Shown here in pieces: positions 50,647 through 59,226 of a stretch of 64,000 nucleotides of DNA. The notes under the pieces were generated by a model. That model was not told the DNA's origin and did not search any database. It saw only the letters and a program-made list of their open reading frames with translations. Location of the stretch: positions 1 to 64,000 of the forward strand of contig JANPJM010000022.1 of the NCBI GenBank assembly GCA_031425525.1. Reading direction: 5' to 3'. This DNA is from JANNMJ01 sp031425525 (GTDB lineage: Bacteria; Bacteroidota; Bacteroidia; Cytophagales; Hymenobacteraceae). Each line of letters begins with the position of its first letter. Positions within the stretch are counted from its first letter, which is position 1. The position numbers and the translations under genes are program-made.

Positions 50647-51126
50647 TTACCACTTATCTTCGGCATTAGGTTCGGCGAGTAGCGGATTGAGGATATCAGG
50701 CAGTTTCTTGTTCACTACCCTAACAAACCGGTTACCCATTGTTTCCAGCCGCCCCGACGACCCATCAGCGCTCAGATCAAAGCCCGTTAGAATTAACCGG
50801 TATCGGTTGGAGCGAACTGTAACGCGCAACGTATAACGAATCGCAAGCGGATAAATCACTAATTTGTGACTAGTGTACCCGTTTGCTTGCAAGAGGGTAT
50901 CACCTGCATTGCTGATGTTTTCATACCCTAACGCCTGCAAGCGAGTGATGAACCTAGCGGCTATTCCCGCCTCGGCCGATTCCTTTACGGTAGCATACTC
51001 ATAAAGACCAGTAGAAGTGTTCATACTAACCTCCTGCGCGTTGCAACTAAATGCTTGCAATAACAAAGCGGCCGCGATGACGACGCTCCGCTCAAAAGTC
51101 AGCCCTAAACGTGACAAAGACTTCAT
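50647..51126 (-). CDS. Secreted protein, possibly DUF4468-like
   Basis: A 159-residue product (ATG 51126) with signal peptide (SVVIAAALLLQAFSCNAQ). The mature part (YEYATVKESAEAGIAARFITRLQALGYENI, then alternating strands with YTLRVTVRSNRYRLILTGF) resembles the TBP-fold DUF4468 proteins of Bacteroidetes, but the match is loose. A short gene of unknown function precedes it by 30 bases. Composition is more AT-rich than the surroundings. Confidence 0.65.
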   Translation of the reverse strand: MKSLSRLGLTFERSVVIAAALLLQAFSCNAQEVSMNTSTGLYEYATVKESAEAGIAARFITRLQALGYENISNAGDTLLQANGYTSHKLVIYPLAIRYTLRVTVRSNRYRLILTGFDLSADGSSGRLETMGNRFVRVVNKKLPDILNPLLAEPNAEDKW

Positions 51127-51155
51127 TTCAGACCGATGTTGAAGGGGCGGCACTC

Positions 51156-51371
51156 CTACTTCTTGTACCCAGAATTGCCCGCGCCTGCTGGTATTCCTTT
51201 ATACAGTGCCGGGTTGAGCGCCTCGAAAACTCCAATTGCCAAATCCAGCTCGTAGATCTGTTGCATTTGGACGTCGCAGAATTTCTCATACATCGCGTTT
51301 GCGTTTTTGCGGGCGTCAAGCAGGCGCTGGGTGTCAGCTAGGCTGACGAAGGTACTGACGGACTTTCGCAC
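51156..51371 (-). CDS. Short hypothetical protein (71 residues)
   Basis: I recognise no family. MRKSVSTFVSLADTQRLLDARKNANAMYEKF continues to QMQQIYELDLAIGVFEALNPALYKG with good helix propensity and no signal peptide. It precedes the secreted protein at 50647 in the same direction with a 30-base gap, so the two may form a small transcription unit. It could also be a chance frame. Confidence 0.4.
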   Translation of the reverse strand: MRKSVSTFVSLADTQRLLDARKNANAMYEKFCDVQMQQIYELDLAIGVFEALNPALYKGIPAGAGNSGYKK

Positions 51372-51375
51372 CTCG

Positions 51376-51395
51376 CGCCAAGCAAGAGCTTGGCG
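51376..51395. repeat. 8-bp hairpin
   Basis: CGCCAAGC and GCTTGGCG flank an AAGA loop just upstream of the 71-residue frame; the same CGCCAAG/CTTGGCG word forms the core of the hairpin at 4934-4988. Confidence 0.5.
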
Positions 51396-51453
51396 TTACG
51401 TTAAACGTGAATGTGGCTAAACTTCTGGCAGTGGGGGGGCTCTCACGGCGCAT

Positions 51454-52908
51454 ATGGCGCTCCCTTCCCTCCTGCCGCCCCCACCTGATGCGGCGCTGCC
51501 CCTCGCCGATTACGCGCACCTGCTGCGCCGGGCCGGCTTCGGGCCGCGCCCGGCTGAGCTGCTCGCCCCTGACCGGCCGCGTACCCGGCGCGCGGCCGTA
51601 GATGGGCTGCTGCAAGCCGCCGCCGGGCCGCCCGTGCCGCTCCCCCTCGACGCGGCCGAGTTTACCGTCCCGACCGATGTTCTGAAACGCGTACAACGGC
51701 GGCGCGACCTCACGAAAGAACAAAAGAAAGCCCTGCGCCAACGTCAGCGCGCGCTTTTTCAGCAACTCAACACCGCGTGGTTCGACCGTCTGACCACCGC
51801 GCCCGACCCGCTCCGCGAGAAACTGACGTTGTTTTGGCACGGCCACTTTGCTACCCGCGCCCAGCGGCCCGACTGGGCGTGGCGCCAAAACGAAACCTTC
51901 CGGCGACTGGCGCTCGGCAAGTTCGGCGATTTGCTGCGGGCGCTGCTCTATGACCCCGCGCTGCAAACCTTTTTGAGTAACGACCGCAACCGGCGCGCCC
52001 ACCCCAACGAAAATTTCGGCCGCGAACTGCTCGAACTCTTCACCCTCGGCCGAGGGCACTACACCGAGGCCGATGTGCAGGCCGCCGCGCGCGCCTTCAC
52101 AGGTTGGCAGTTTGAGCGGGTCGGCGGCGAATTTGCCTTCAACGAGCGTCAACACGACCCCACCGATAAGACCTTTTTGGGCCAAACCGGCCCGTGGCGC
52201 GGCGAGGATATCGTGCGCATTCTGCTGGAACAGCCGCGGACGGCGGTTTTCGTCACCACCAAACTCTACCGCTATTTCGTGAGCGATACCGTGGATGCGG
52301 GACGCGTGGCGACGTTAGCGACCGATTTTCGGGCATCAGATTACGACGTGGGAGCCCTCGTGCGCCAAATGCTCACCGCCGAGTGGTTTTACACGGATCC
52401 GGCCGTGCGCGCGGGCCGCATCAAATCGCCGGTCGAGTTGCTGGTGGGATTGCGCCGGCTGGTGGCTCTCGACCTGCCGAACCCGCGCCAATGGCACCAG
52501 TTGCAGCGCGGGCTAGGGCAAGAGCTGTTTGGGCCGCCCAACGTGGCCGGATGGCCGGGCGGGCGCGCCTGGATCGATTCCTCAACCCTCGCCTTTCGGT
52601 TGCGCCTTCCGCAAGTGCTTGTCCGCCAAGGCCACCCGCTCGAATTTGCCCTCAAAGACGACAACGACGTAGCGCCGAATATGGGGGAAGCCGTGGCGCG
52701 GCCCACCGTGACCGGGGGCGCCGCCGACCTGAACGCGCTCCGGCTGCTGGCCGGCCCCACCACCAGCCCGCCCGACGTGGCCGCGCTCGCGGCCGTGCTG
52801 CTGGCCGTGCCCCCAAGCGCGGCCGTGCGGTCACTGTTCAGCGAGGCCGAAGATTTTTCGGCGTTGGTGGTGCTGGTGCTGTCGGTGCCCGAATACCAGT
52901 TGGGATGA
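51454..52908 (+). CDS. DUF1800 family protein
   Basis: A 484-residue DUF1800 protein: DYAHLLRRAGFGPRPAEL near the N-terminus, LTLFWHGHFATR, NENFGRELLELFTLGRGHYTEADVQAAARAFTGW, FGPPNVAGWPGGRAWIDSST. No classical signal peptide is visible at the chosen ATG. These proteins are nearly always encoded directly before a Tat-exported DUF1501 protein, as here (gap of ~145 bases occupied by a REP-like element). The joint function is unproven; export and a role in surface or polymer processing are guesses from the literature. Confidence 0.93.
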   Translation: MALPSLLPPPPDAALPLADYAHLLRRAGFGPRPAELLAPDRPRTRRAAVDGLLQAAAGPPVPLPLDAAEFTVPTDVLKRVQRRRDLTKEQKKALRQRQRALFQQLNTAWFDRLTTAPDPLREKLTLFWHGHFATRAQRPDWAWRQNETFRRLALGKFGDLLRALLYDPALQTFLSNDRNRRAHPNENFGRELLELFTLGRGHYTEADVQAAARAFTGWQFERVGGEFAFNERQHDPTDKTFLGQTGPWRGEDIVRILLEQPRTAVFVTTKLYRYFVSDTVDAGRVATLATDFRASDYDVGALVRQMLTAEWFYTDPAVRAGRIKSPVELLVGLRRLVALDLPNPRQWHQLQRGLGQELFGPPNVAGWPGGRAWIDSSTLAFRLRLPQVLVRQGHPLEFALKDDNDVAPNMGEAVARPTVTGGAADLNALRLLAGPTTSPPDVAALAAVLLAVPPSAAVRSLFSEAEDFSALVVLVLSVPEYQLG

Positions 52909-52925
52909 TGATTTTTTTAGCGAGT

Positions 52926-53033
52926 TGTCATTACGAGGAGGCTTTGCGACGAAGCAATCCTCGTTTGCTCGGCACAGTGGCTGAGCAAACGCACCGAGTA
53001 AACGAGGATTGCTTCGCTGCGCTCGCAATGACA
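52926..53033. repeat. REP-like dispersed palindrome, copy 2
   Basis: Ends TGTCATTACGAGGAGGCTTT and ATTGCTTCGCTGCGCTCGCA match copy 1 (50489-50598), while the centre (TTTGCTCGG/CCGAGTAAACG) differs but keeps dyad symmetry. It separates DUF1800 from DUF1501. Confidence 0.88.
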
Positions 53034-53054
53034 AAACTAAATTTTAATTGACTA

Positions 53055-54299
53055 ATGTCCACATCCCGTCGCTCCTTCATAAAACAATCGGCTCTGGCGA
53101 GTACGCTGCTGTTCGTGCCCGATTTTTTGCGCGGTTTCGGCGCATCGGCTTCGGCAGCGGCCAATGGCACCGGGCTTACGGGACGCCGCGCTGCCAACGG
53201 GCGGCGGCTGGTCGTGATCCAGCTTGGCGGCGGCAACGATGGGCTGAACACCGTCGTGCCGTTCACCAACGACCTGTATTACCAGGCCCGCCCGACGCTC
53301 GCGCTGCCCGTCCGCACCGTATTACCGCTAACGGCTGACCTCGGCCTGAACCCCGCCCTGAGCGCCCTGCGGCCCTTCTACGACCGGGGGCAGTTCGCGA
53401 TCTTCAACAATGTCGGCTACCCCAACCCCGACCGGTCGCACTTCCGCGCGATGGACATCTGGCATTCCGCCGCCGAGGCCGAGCAAGTGCTGGCCACCGG
53501 CTGGCTTGGCCGCTGGCTCGATGCCACGTGCGCCGGCAGCCCCCACCCCACGGCCGCCATCGAGTTGGATGATACGCTGAGTTTAGCCTTGAAAGGCGCT
53601 AATTTCAAAGGACTCGCCGCGAGTAACCCCGACCGCCTGCGTCAAGCTCTGCGGGCGCCGCTGCTGCAACAGCTCCGCACCGCCGCACCCACCGCACCGG
53701 CACCCGATTCCGACCTCAACTACCTCTACCGCACCCTCATCGAGACGCAGGATGCCGCCGAATACCTCACCGAAAAACTGGGTGCCGCGCGGCGTACGCC
53801 TCCGCCCACGGACTACCCAAAAACGGCGTTTGGGCAGCATCTGCACACCATTGCGGGCCTCATCAACGCCGACACCGACACGCGGGTGTACTACGCGGCG
53901 CTGGCCGGTTTCGACACCCACGCCCGGCAAGCGGGCGTGCAGGACGGCCTACTGAAACAGTTTGCTGACGGCACCGCCGCCCTTCTCGCCGACCTAGCCC
54001 GCGCCGGCACGCTGGCCGATACGCTCGTGCTGGTATTTTCGGAGTTTGGGCGGCGGGTGGCGCAAAATGCCTCCAATGGCACCGACCATGGCACCGCCAA
54101 CAACGTGTTCATCCTGGGCAGCGCGCTGAAAGTGGCCGGTATCCGGGGCGAGCTACCGAACCTCGCCGACCTCGACGGCGGCGATTTGCGCCACCGTCTT
54201 GATTTTCGGCAACTCTACGCCACCGTGCTGCGCGATTGGCTCGGCGCCGACGACAAGCTGATTCTGGGCCGAAACTTCGAGCGGGTGCCGCTGGTGTAG
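53055..54299 (+). CDS. DUF1501 family protein with Tat signal
   Basis: A 414-residue protein. The N-terminus S-R-R-S-F-I-K followed by a hydrophobic stretch is a twin-arginine signal, so it is exported folded. DUF1501 segments: RLVVIQLGGGNDGLNTVVPF, LNPALSALRPFYDRGQFAIFNNVGYPNPDRSHFRAMDIWHSA, LADTLVLVFSEFGRRVAQNASNGTDHGTANNVFI. The metal-site-like DGLNT and TDHGTAN motifs recall the alkaline phosphatase/sulfatase superfamily. Partner of the preceding DUF1800 gene. Confidence 0.94.
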   Translation: MSTSRRSFIKQSALASTLLFVPDFLRGFGASASAAANGTGLTGRRAANGRRLVVIQLGGGNDGLNTVVPFTNDLYYQARPTLALPVRTVLPLTADLGLNPALSALRPFYDRGQFAIFNNVGYPNPDRSHFRAMDIWHSAAEAEQVLATGWLGRWLDATCAGSPHPTAAIELDDTLSLALKGANFKGLAASNPDRLRQALRAPLLQQLRTAAPTAPAPDSDLNYLYRTLIETQDAAEYLTEKLGAARRTPPPTDYPKTAFGQHLHTIAGLINADTDTRVYYAALAGFDTHARQAGVQDGLLKQFADGTAALLADLARAGTLADTLVLVFSEFGRRVAQNASNGTDHGTANNVFILGSALKVAGIRGELPNLADLDGGDLRHRLDFRQLYATVLRDWLGADDKLILGRNFERVPLV

Positions 54300-54360
54300 C
54301 GCGGTTTTCTTGAAAACCGCGTCCCGGCCGCTAAACGCGTTTTTCAAGAAAACCGCGCTA
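54297..54360. repeat. 20-bp perfect inverted repeat of nested palindromes
   Basis: Arms 54297-54316 and 54341-54360 are exactly complementary, and each arm contains GCGGTTTTC/GAAAACCGC, so it is itself a palindrome. It starts on the DUF1501 stop codon and may serve as terminator. Confidence 0.85.
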
Positions 54361-54470
54361 CACCCAACCACCGACAACCGAATTTCTGAATAGACTCTTA
54401 ACCACGAACTCACCGGCCAACAATTGGCGGCGGGCCGGGTTAGGGGGCGCACCTCACCCCCAACCGCAAG

Positions 54471-55190
54471 ATGCCTGATTTTTCCGGCCAAACTTTTTTG
54501 CTCATCGGCGCCTCTTCGGGCATCGGCTTGGCGACCGCCCAACGCCTGGCCGCCGGCGGCGCCACGCTCATTACCGCTTCCCGCACGCACCCGCCGGAGT
54601 TGGCGACGCTCGGCACCACGCACCTCGCCTTCGATGCCACCCAACCCGATACGGCCGCCCTGCTGGCGGCCTTGCCCGAGGCGTTGCACGGCTTTGCTTA
54701 CTTCCCCGGCTCCATCAAATTGCGGCCGTTTGAGCGTCTCGCGCTCGCCGATTTCCGCAGCGATTACGAGTTGAACGTGTTGGGCGCCGTAGCCGCGCTG
54801 CAAACCGCTTTTCCGCGCCTCAAGCGCGCGGGTGGCGCCTCGGCCGTCCTTATCAGCACAGTAGCGGCGGGCACCGGAATGGCCTTTCACACCAGCATCG
54901 CTGCCGCGAAAGGCGCCGTGGAAGGGCTTACGCGCGCCTTGGCCGCCGAGGGGGCGGCGTTCGGTATCCGCGTCAATTGCGTGGCGCCGAGCCTGACCAA
55001 TACGCCGCTGGCCGCGCCCCTGCTCAACACCCCCGAAAAAATGGAAGCTGGCGGCAAGCGCCACCCGTTAGGCCGCGTGGGCCAGCCGGATGACGTAGCC
55101 GCAATGGTAGTGTTCCTGCTAAGCCGAGAGGCGGGCTTTATTACCGGACAGGTGCTGGGCGTGGATGGCGGAATGGGGAGGATTAAGTGA
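54471..55190 (+). CDS. SDR-fold protein lacking the catalytic tyrosine
   Basis: A 239-residue short-chain dehydrogenase/reductase. The dinucleotide motif G-A-S-S-G-I-G is at residues 13-19, NxxG-equivalent ELNVLGAV near 100, and the C-terminal PLGRVGQPDDVA and TGQVLGVDGG are standard. The catalytic Y-x-x-x-K is I-A-A-A-K (in HTSIAAAKGAVEG): the Lys is kept but the Tyr is Ile. The active-site Ser (LISTVA) is present. It may still bind NAD(P) but probably does not run the usual reaction. It leads a same-strand set with photolyase and a TetR gene. Confidence 0.9.
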   Translation: MPDFSGQTFLLIGASSGIGLATAQRLAAGGATLITASRTHPPELATLGTTHLAFDATQPDTAALLAALPEALHGFAYFPGSIKLRPFERLALADFRSDYELNVLGAVAALQTAFPRLKRAGGASAVLISTVAAGTGMAFHTSIAAAKGAVEGLTRALAAEGAAFGIRVNCVAPSLTNTPLAAPLLNTPEKMEAGGKRHPLGRVGQPDDVAAMVVFLLSREAGFITGQVLGVDGGMGRIK

Positions 55191-55191
55191 T

Positions 55192-55274
55192 TTGAGTAGA
55201 TGAGTAAATGAGTATGTACTCGGTCGCCATCTACATCATCTGTTCATTTAAAATAATCTGCTCATCTCCTAAAA
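55192..55274. repeat. Inverted repeat of ATGAGTA-type words
   Basis: TGAGTAGATGAGTAAATGAG at the left pairs imperfectly with the CTACATCATC...CTGCTCATCTCC region at the right; it fills the SDR-photolyase spacer. Confidence 0.6.
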
Positions 55275-55275
55275 A

Positions 55276-56592
55276 ATGCTTCTCTTCTGGCACCGCCGCG
55301 ATTTGCGCCTCCCCGACAACGCCGGGCTCGCCGCCGCCCTCGCCACCGGCGAGCCCGTACTGCCGGTGTTCATCTTCGACCGCGACATCCTCGACCACCT
55401 CCCGCCCGACGATGCGCGCGTGACGTACATCCACGACGCCGTGACGGCTTTGCGAGTGGCGTATGAAGCGCACGCCGGTACGCTGCTCGTGCGCTACGGC
55501 CGACCGTTGGACGTTTTTGCGGACTTGCTGACGGAGTTTCCGGCCCTGACGGGCGTTTATACCAATGAAGATTACGAGCCCTACGCCGCCATCCGCGACG
55601 GTGCCCTGGCGGCGCTGCTGGCCGAAACCGGGCGCCGTTTCCAGGCTTTCAAAGACCAGGTAGTTTTTGCGAAAGACGAGGTGCTCTCGAAATCAGGCAC
55701 CGTGCATCGGGCGTTTGGGATGTACCGCGATACGTGGCTCGCGCGCCTGACGCCCGCCGATTTGGCCGAGCGGCCTTCGGCGGCCCTCGCGGCCGAGCCG
55801 GGGCGATTGCACGGCGCCGCCGCCCCGCCAATTCCCGCGCTCGACGCGATGGGTTTCCGGCGGCGCGAGCTGCACCCCGTGCCCGACGGCCTGCCGGAGG
55901 AAGGCATCATCAAAAACTACCATCAGACGCGCGATGTGCCCGGCCACGCCCGCAGCACTACGCGGGTTTCGGTGCATTTGCGGTTCGGCACGCTCTCGCC
56001 GCGCGAACTGATGCGGCAGGCGCAGGGGATCAACCCCACGTATCTGCACGAGCTGATTTGGCGCGACTATTTTATGTTGCTCCTCTGGCAATTTCCGCAG
56101 ACCGTCGACGAATCGTTCGCGCCGAGCTTGCGATTGCTGCCGTGGCGCAACGACGAAACCGAGTTTCACGCGTGGTGCGAGGGCCGCACGGGCTACCCGT
56201 TCGTCGATGCCGGGATGCGCGAGCTGAACGCCACCGGCTTTATGCAGAACCGCGCCCGAATGGCCACCGCGTCGTTTCTGGTGAAGCACCTGCTCATCGA
56301 TTGGCGTTGGGGCGAGCGGTATTTCGCCGAAAAGCTGCTCGATTACGACCTCAGCCAAAACATCGGCAACTGGCAATGGGTGGCGGGCACGGGCGTGGTA
56401 AACGCGCCGTGGTTTCGGGTATTTTCGCCGCAAAGCCAACTCGAAAAATTCGACCCGGAACTGACCTATGTGCGCCGCTGGCTGCCCGAATACGGCACGG
56501 CGCACTACCCGGCGCCCATCGTCGAACACAAGGCGGCGCGCGAACGGGCGCTGGCTACCTACAAGGCCACGTCGGTGGCGGCGCGTGCCTGA
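55276..56592 (+). CDS. phr: Cryptochrome/deoxyribodipyrimidine photolyase
   Basis: A 438-residue photolyase-family flavoprotein. The N-terminal antenna domain starts LLFWHRRDLRLPDNAGLAAAL; the FAD domain shows the segment around TRVSVHLRFGTLSPREL, LIWRDYF, WCEGRTGYPFVDAGMRELNATGFMQNRARM and the late DYDLSQNIGNWQWVAGTG. It should repair cyclobutane pyrimidine dimers using blue light, though a photoreceptor role cannot be excluded. The length is short of class I enzymes by ~30 residues but all core motifs are kept. It follows the SDR gene on the same strand. Confidence 0.94.
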   Translation: MLLFWHRRDLRLPDNAGLAAALATGEPVLPVFIFDRDILDHLPPDDARVTYIHDAVTALRVAYEAHAGTLLVRYGRPLDVFADLLTEFPALTGVYTNEDYEPYAAIRDGALAALLAETGRRFQAFKDQVVFAKDEVLSKSGTVHRAFGMYRDTWLARLTPADLAERPSAALAAEPGRLHGAAAPPIPALDAMGFRRRELHPVPDGLPEEGIIKNYHQTRDVPGHARSTTRVSVHLRFGTLSPRELMRQAQGINPTYLHELIWRDYFMLLLWQFPQTVDESFAPSLRLLPWRNDETEFHAWCEGRTGYPFVDAGMRELNATGFMQNRARMATASFLVKHLLIDWRWGERYFAEKLLDYDLSQNIGNWQWVAGTGVVNAPWFRVFSPQSQLEKFDPELTYVRRWLPEYGTAHYPAPIVEHKAARERALATYKATSVAARA

Positions 56593-56688
56593 TTTCGCGC
56601 TTGATTTTTCAGAACCAGTCGGCAGTTTCGGCGGTTGTTTCGGTTGGAACACAAAACGCGTAGTACTTTGCACCTCAAAGCAGATTTT

Positions 56689-57366
56689 ATGGAACCGTTG
56701 TCCTCTCCCGTTGCCGAACCCGCGCCGTCGGCGCCTCAGTCGGAACGCGCGCGCATTCGCGCCGCCTACCGTACCTATTTGCTGCGCCACGGCGCGCCGC
56801 CCGCCACGGTCTACGCCCTCGCCACCGAGCTAGGGATGACCGAAAGCGCCTTTTACGAGCAGTATTCGACGTTTGAGGCCATCGACCGCGACATTTTCCG
56901 CGAGTTCATCCGCCAGGCCCAAGCCCACGCCGAAGCCACCCCGGAGTACGCCGCGTATTCGGTGCGCGAGAAATTGTTGGCGTTTTATTACGCCCTCGTC
57001 GAGGGCTTGCGCGATGAGCGTTCGTACGTCAAGCTCATCAATCAGCATCGGCCGTTTTTCAACCGCCTGACGCCTGTGTATTTGCAGGACGCCAAAACGG
57101 CGTTCGAGCAGTATGTCGAGGAGCTGCTGATTGAAGCCCGGATGAGTAAGGAAGTCGTGCGGCGCGCGTTTTTGAGCGACCGGTACGCCGCCGGATTTTG
57201 GTATCAACTCACGTTTTTACTCGATTTCTGGCTGCGTGATAATTCACCTAATTTCGAGCGTACCGATGAGGCTATTGAAAAAGCCGTGACGCTGAGTTTT
57301 GATTTGATTGGGCGCAATCCGTTGGATTCGGCGGTGGAATTTGCGCGGTTCCTGTTTCAGCGGTAA
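56689..57366 (+). CDS. TetR-family transcriptional regulator
   Basis: A 225-residue regulator. Residues ~18-62 form the helix-turn-helix (RIRAAYRTYLLRHGAPPATVYALATELGMTESAFYEQYSTFEAIDRDIF), with a Ser/Phe-Tyr recognition helix as usual. The rest is the helical ligand-binding domain; ligand unknown. ATG 56689 is preceded by a TACTTTGC box. The next gene, an ABC1 kinase, is in the same direction after ~107 bases and the two are commonly paired in Bacteroidetes, so it may be their regulator. Confidence 0.9.
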   Translation: MEPLSSPVAEPAPSAPQSERARIRAAYRTYLLRHGAPPATVYALATELGMTESAFYEQYSTFEAIDRDIFREFIRQAQAHAEATPEYAAYSVREKLLAFYYALVEGLRDERSYVKLINQHRPFFNRLTPVYLQDAKTAFEQYVEELLIEARMSKEVVRRAFLSDRYAAGFWYQLTFLLDFWLRDNSPNFERTDEAIEKAVTLSFDLIGRNPLDSAVEFARFLFQR

Positions 57367-57375
57367 GTCAATTTT

Positions 57376-57446
57376 GATTTTCGATTGAATGAATTTCAAT
57401 TTTTTGAAGACGAAACAACGCCTAATTAATCACTCAATCGAAAATC
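57376..57446. repeat. Inverted repeat of GATTTTCGATTGA words
   Basis: Arms 57376-57392 and 57430-57446 are complementary with one mismatch; the spacer is AT-rich against GC-rich flanks. Confidence 0.8.
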
Positions 57447-57473
57447 ATAAATCGACAATAATTTCGCTAACTA

Positions 57474-58772
57474 ATGAATTCTGACCTGCCTACTTCCAAA
57501 GTGGCCCGCGCGGCCAAGCTCGCGGGCGCGGGGTTCCGTGTGGGCGCCAACTACGTAAAATCGGCCGTACTGCAAGCTACCGGCTCGGCTGAGACGGCCG
57601 CAGCGAGCCGCGACTCGCGCGATGCGGCCAACGCCGCCACCCTTTTCGACACGTTCAGCGAGTTGCGGGGCGGGGCTCTCAAGTTTGCGCAGGTGCTGAG
57701 TATGGATCGCACCGGCCTCTTACCGCGCGCCTACGCCGACAAGTTTTCATTGGCCCAGCATCAGGCGCCGCCCCTCAGCGGGCCGTTGGTGGTGAAAACG
57801 TTTCGGGCGGCGACGGGTAAAACGCCGGGCGAAATCTTTGACACCTTCGACCTCACCGCCCGCGCCGCCGCAAGCATTGGGCAGGTGCATCGGGCGACGT
57901 TGAATGGCCGCGACTTGGCCGTCAAAGTGCAATATCCCGGCGTAGCGACGAGCATTCAATCAGACCTGAATTTGATTAAACCTGTGGCGTTTCGGGTGCT
58001 GGGGTTGAGCGAAGCCGATTTTCGCGAATACATTCAGGAAGTGGAAAGTAAGATGCTCGAAGAAACCGACTACCGGCGCGAGTTGGCTTCTTCGCAGACG
58101 CTGGCGGCGGCGTGCGCGCACATTCCGGGCCTCCGGTTCGCGCAGTATTACCCCGAGCTGAGCGGCGACCGCGTGCTGACGATGGACTGGTTGCCGGGTC
58201 TGCACCTCAAGGAATTCCTCGAAACGGCGCCTTCGCAAGCCGTTCGCGACCGGATTGGGCAGGCGCTTTGGGATTTTTACGCCTACCAGCTGCACGCCTT
58301 ACGCGCGGTTCACGCCGACCCGCATCCCGGAAATTTCTTGTTTTCCGCAGAAAACGGCGGCACCGTAGCCGTGCTCGATTTTGGCTGCGTGAAGGAAGTA
58401 CCAGCTGACTTTCACGATGCATACTTCTCCGTAGTCAATCCGGAAATTTACACCGACGACGCCCGCCTCGAACCCGTGCTGCACGCCCTCGACGTGCTGC
58501 GGCCGGCGGATACGCCGCAAATGCGCGCGCTGCTGTTCGATGTGGCCCACCGCACGCTCCCGCTGCTGGCGCGCCCGTTCACAGAGCCCAATTTCGATTT
58601 CGGCGACCCCACCTATCAGCAGCAGATTACGACGTTGGCCGAAGAATTTGCTGCCAATCCGCAACTCCGCAGCCAGCGCGAACCTCGCGGCTCGAAGCAC
58701 TTTATTTACGTGAACCGAGCGTATTTCGGGTTGTACACGCTGTTGGGCGATTTGCGAACCCGGCTGCGGTAA
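57474..58772 (+). CDS. AarF/ABC1/UbiB-family atypical kinase
   Basis: A 432-residue protein-kinase-like protein. Family marks in order: the K-x-x-Q nucleotide-site helix (LRGGALKFAQVLSMD), the Ala-rich loop that replaces the P-loop (AAASIGQVHRA), the VKVQYPG Lys, LEETDYRRE, HADPHPGNFLF (catalytic loop) and DFGCVKE (metal loop). Members act in quinone or other lipid metabolism; here the partner pathway is unknown. No membrane segment is obvious. Confidence 0.94.
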   Translation: MNSDLPTSKVARAAKLAGAGFRVGANYVKSAVLQATGSAETAAASRDSRDAANAATLFDTFSELRGGALKFAQVLSMDRTGLLPRAYADKFSLAQHQAPPLSGPLVVKTFRAATGKTPGEIFDTFDLTARAAASIGQVHRATLNGRDLAVKVQYPGVATSIQSDLNLIKPVAFRVLGLSEADFREYIQEVESKMLEETDYRRELASSQTLAAACAHIPGLRFAQYYPELSGDRVLTMDWLPGLHLKEFLETAPSQAVRDRIGQALWDFYAYQLHALRAVHADPHPGNFLFSAENGGTVAVLDFGCVKEVPADFHDAYFSVVNPEIYTDDARLEPVLHALDVLRPADTPQMRALLFDVAHRTLPLLARPFTEPNFDFGDPTYQQQITTLAEEFAANPQLRSQREPRGSKHFIYVNRAYFGLYTLLGDLRTRLR

Positions 58773-58775
58773 AAT

Positions 58776-58848
58776 TGTAGTGCGGACTGCAAGCCGCAGT
58801 TTTACAACAAAGCCGGCTGTCAAACTGCGGCTTGCAGTCCGCACTACA
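58776..58848. repeat. Perfect 27-bp inverted repeat
   Basis: Arms 58776-58802 and 58822-58848 are exactly complementary with a 19-base loop; nested GCGGACTGCAAGCCGC dyads occur inside each arm. It separates the ABC1 kinase gene from the trp leader and may act as terminator. Confidence 0.9.
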
Positions 58849-58870
58849 GCGCAATTGCCGAATCGTCACC

Positions 58871-58878
58871 TACATTTG
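58871..58878 (+). promoter_or_regulatory. -7 box (TACATTTG) of the trp operon
   Basis: An exact TAnnTTTG match; transcription would begin near 58884, giving a leader of about 340 bases before trpE. A -33 TTG at good distance was not found. Confidence 0.6.
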
Positions 58879-58926
58879 CAGCCGAACCGCGGCCCAACGC
58901 CCCCTTCCTCCCCTCCCTCCCACTCG

Positions 58927-59049
58927 ATGCACGCTACTGCTCTCGTCCTTTCTGCCCCGACAACCTGCCTGCAAAGCTGGTGGTGGCCGCTGCCTGATGG
59001 CCGGCTCACGTCGTGGACAGAACGATGGCAGAGACCGGGCTGGCGCTAA
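58927..59049 (+). CDS. trpL: trp operon leader peptide
   Basis: A 40-residue frame (ATG 58927, stop 59047-59049) reads MHATALVLSAPTTCLQS, then three adjacent Trp codons (WWW), then PLPDGRLTSW, ERW and GW, for six Trp in 40 residues. Trp is the rarest amino acid, so such clustering directly upstream of trpE is the signature of an attenuation leader. An intrinsic terminator follows 70 bases later, still ahead of trpE. In the usual model, stalling at the Trp codons when charged tRNA(Trp) is scarce lets a competing RNA hairpin form and prevents termination. A structured RNA with a Trp-codon leader has been reported before Bacteroidetes trp operons; whether this one belongs to it needs a covariance search. 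Confidence 0.85.
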   Translation: MHATALVLSAPTTCLQSWWWPLPDGRLTSWTERWQRPGWR

Positions 59050-59117
59050 AGCTGCTCCGTTCGTTCGGTTCCCGCTCTGCACCTCCCGCTCCTTCCGCTT
59101 CGCCCTCCCCCCTCGAC

Positions 59118-59144
59118 AGCCCGGCCTTACCGCCGGGCTTTTTT
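59118..59144 (+). terminator. trp attenuator terminator
   Basis: An AGCCCGGC/GCCGGGCT stem with a 6-base loop is followed by six T's (59139-59144), 83 bases upstream of the trpE start. Its position between leader peptide and trpE argues for conditional termination. Confidence 0.85.
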
Positions 59145-59226
59145 CGTTTTCGGCCGGGTCGAATTGTGCCTACTTGGCCCGTTTTCACTGATTTCGCAGC
59201 ACTCGGTGCTGCCTTTCCGCTACCGT

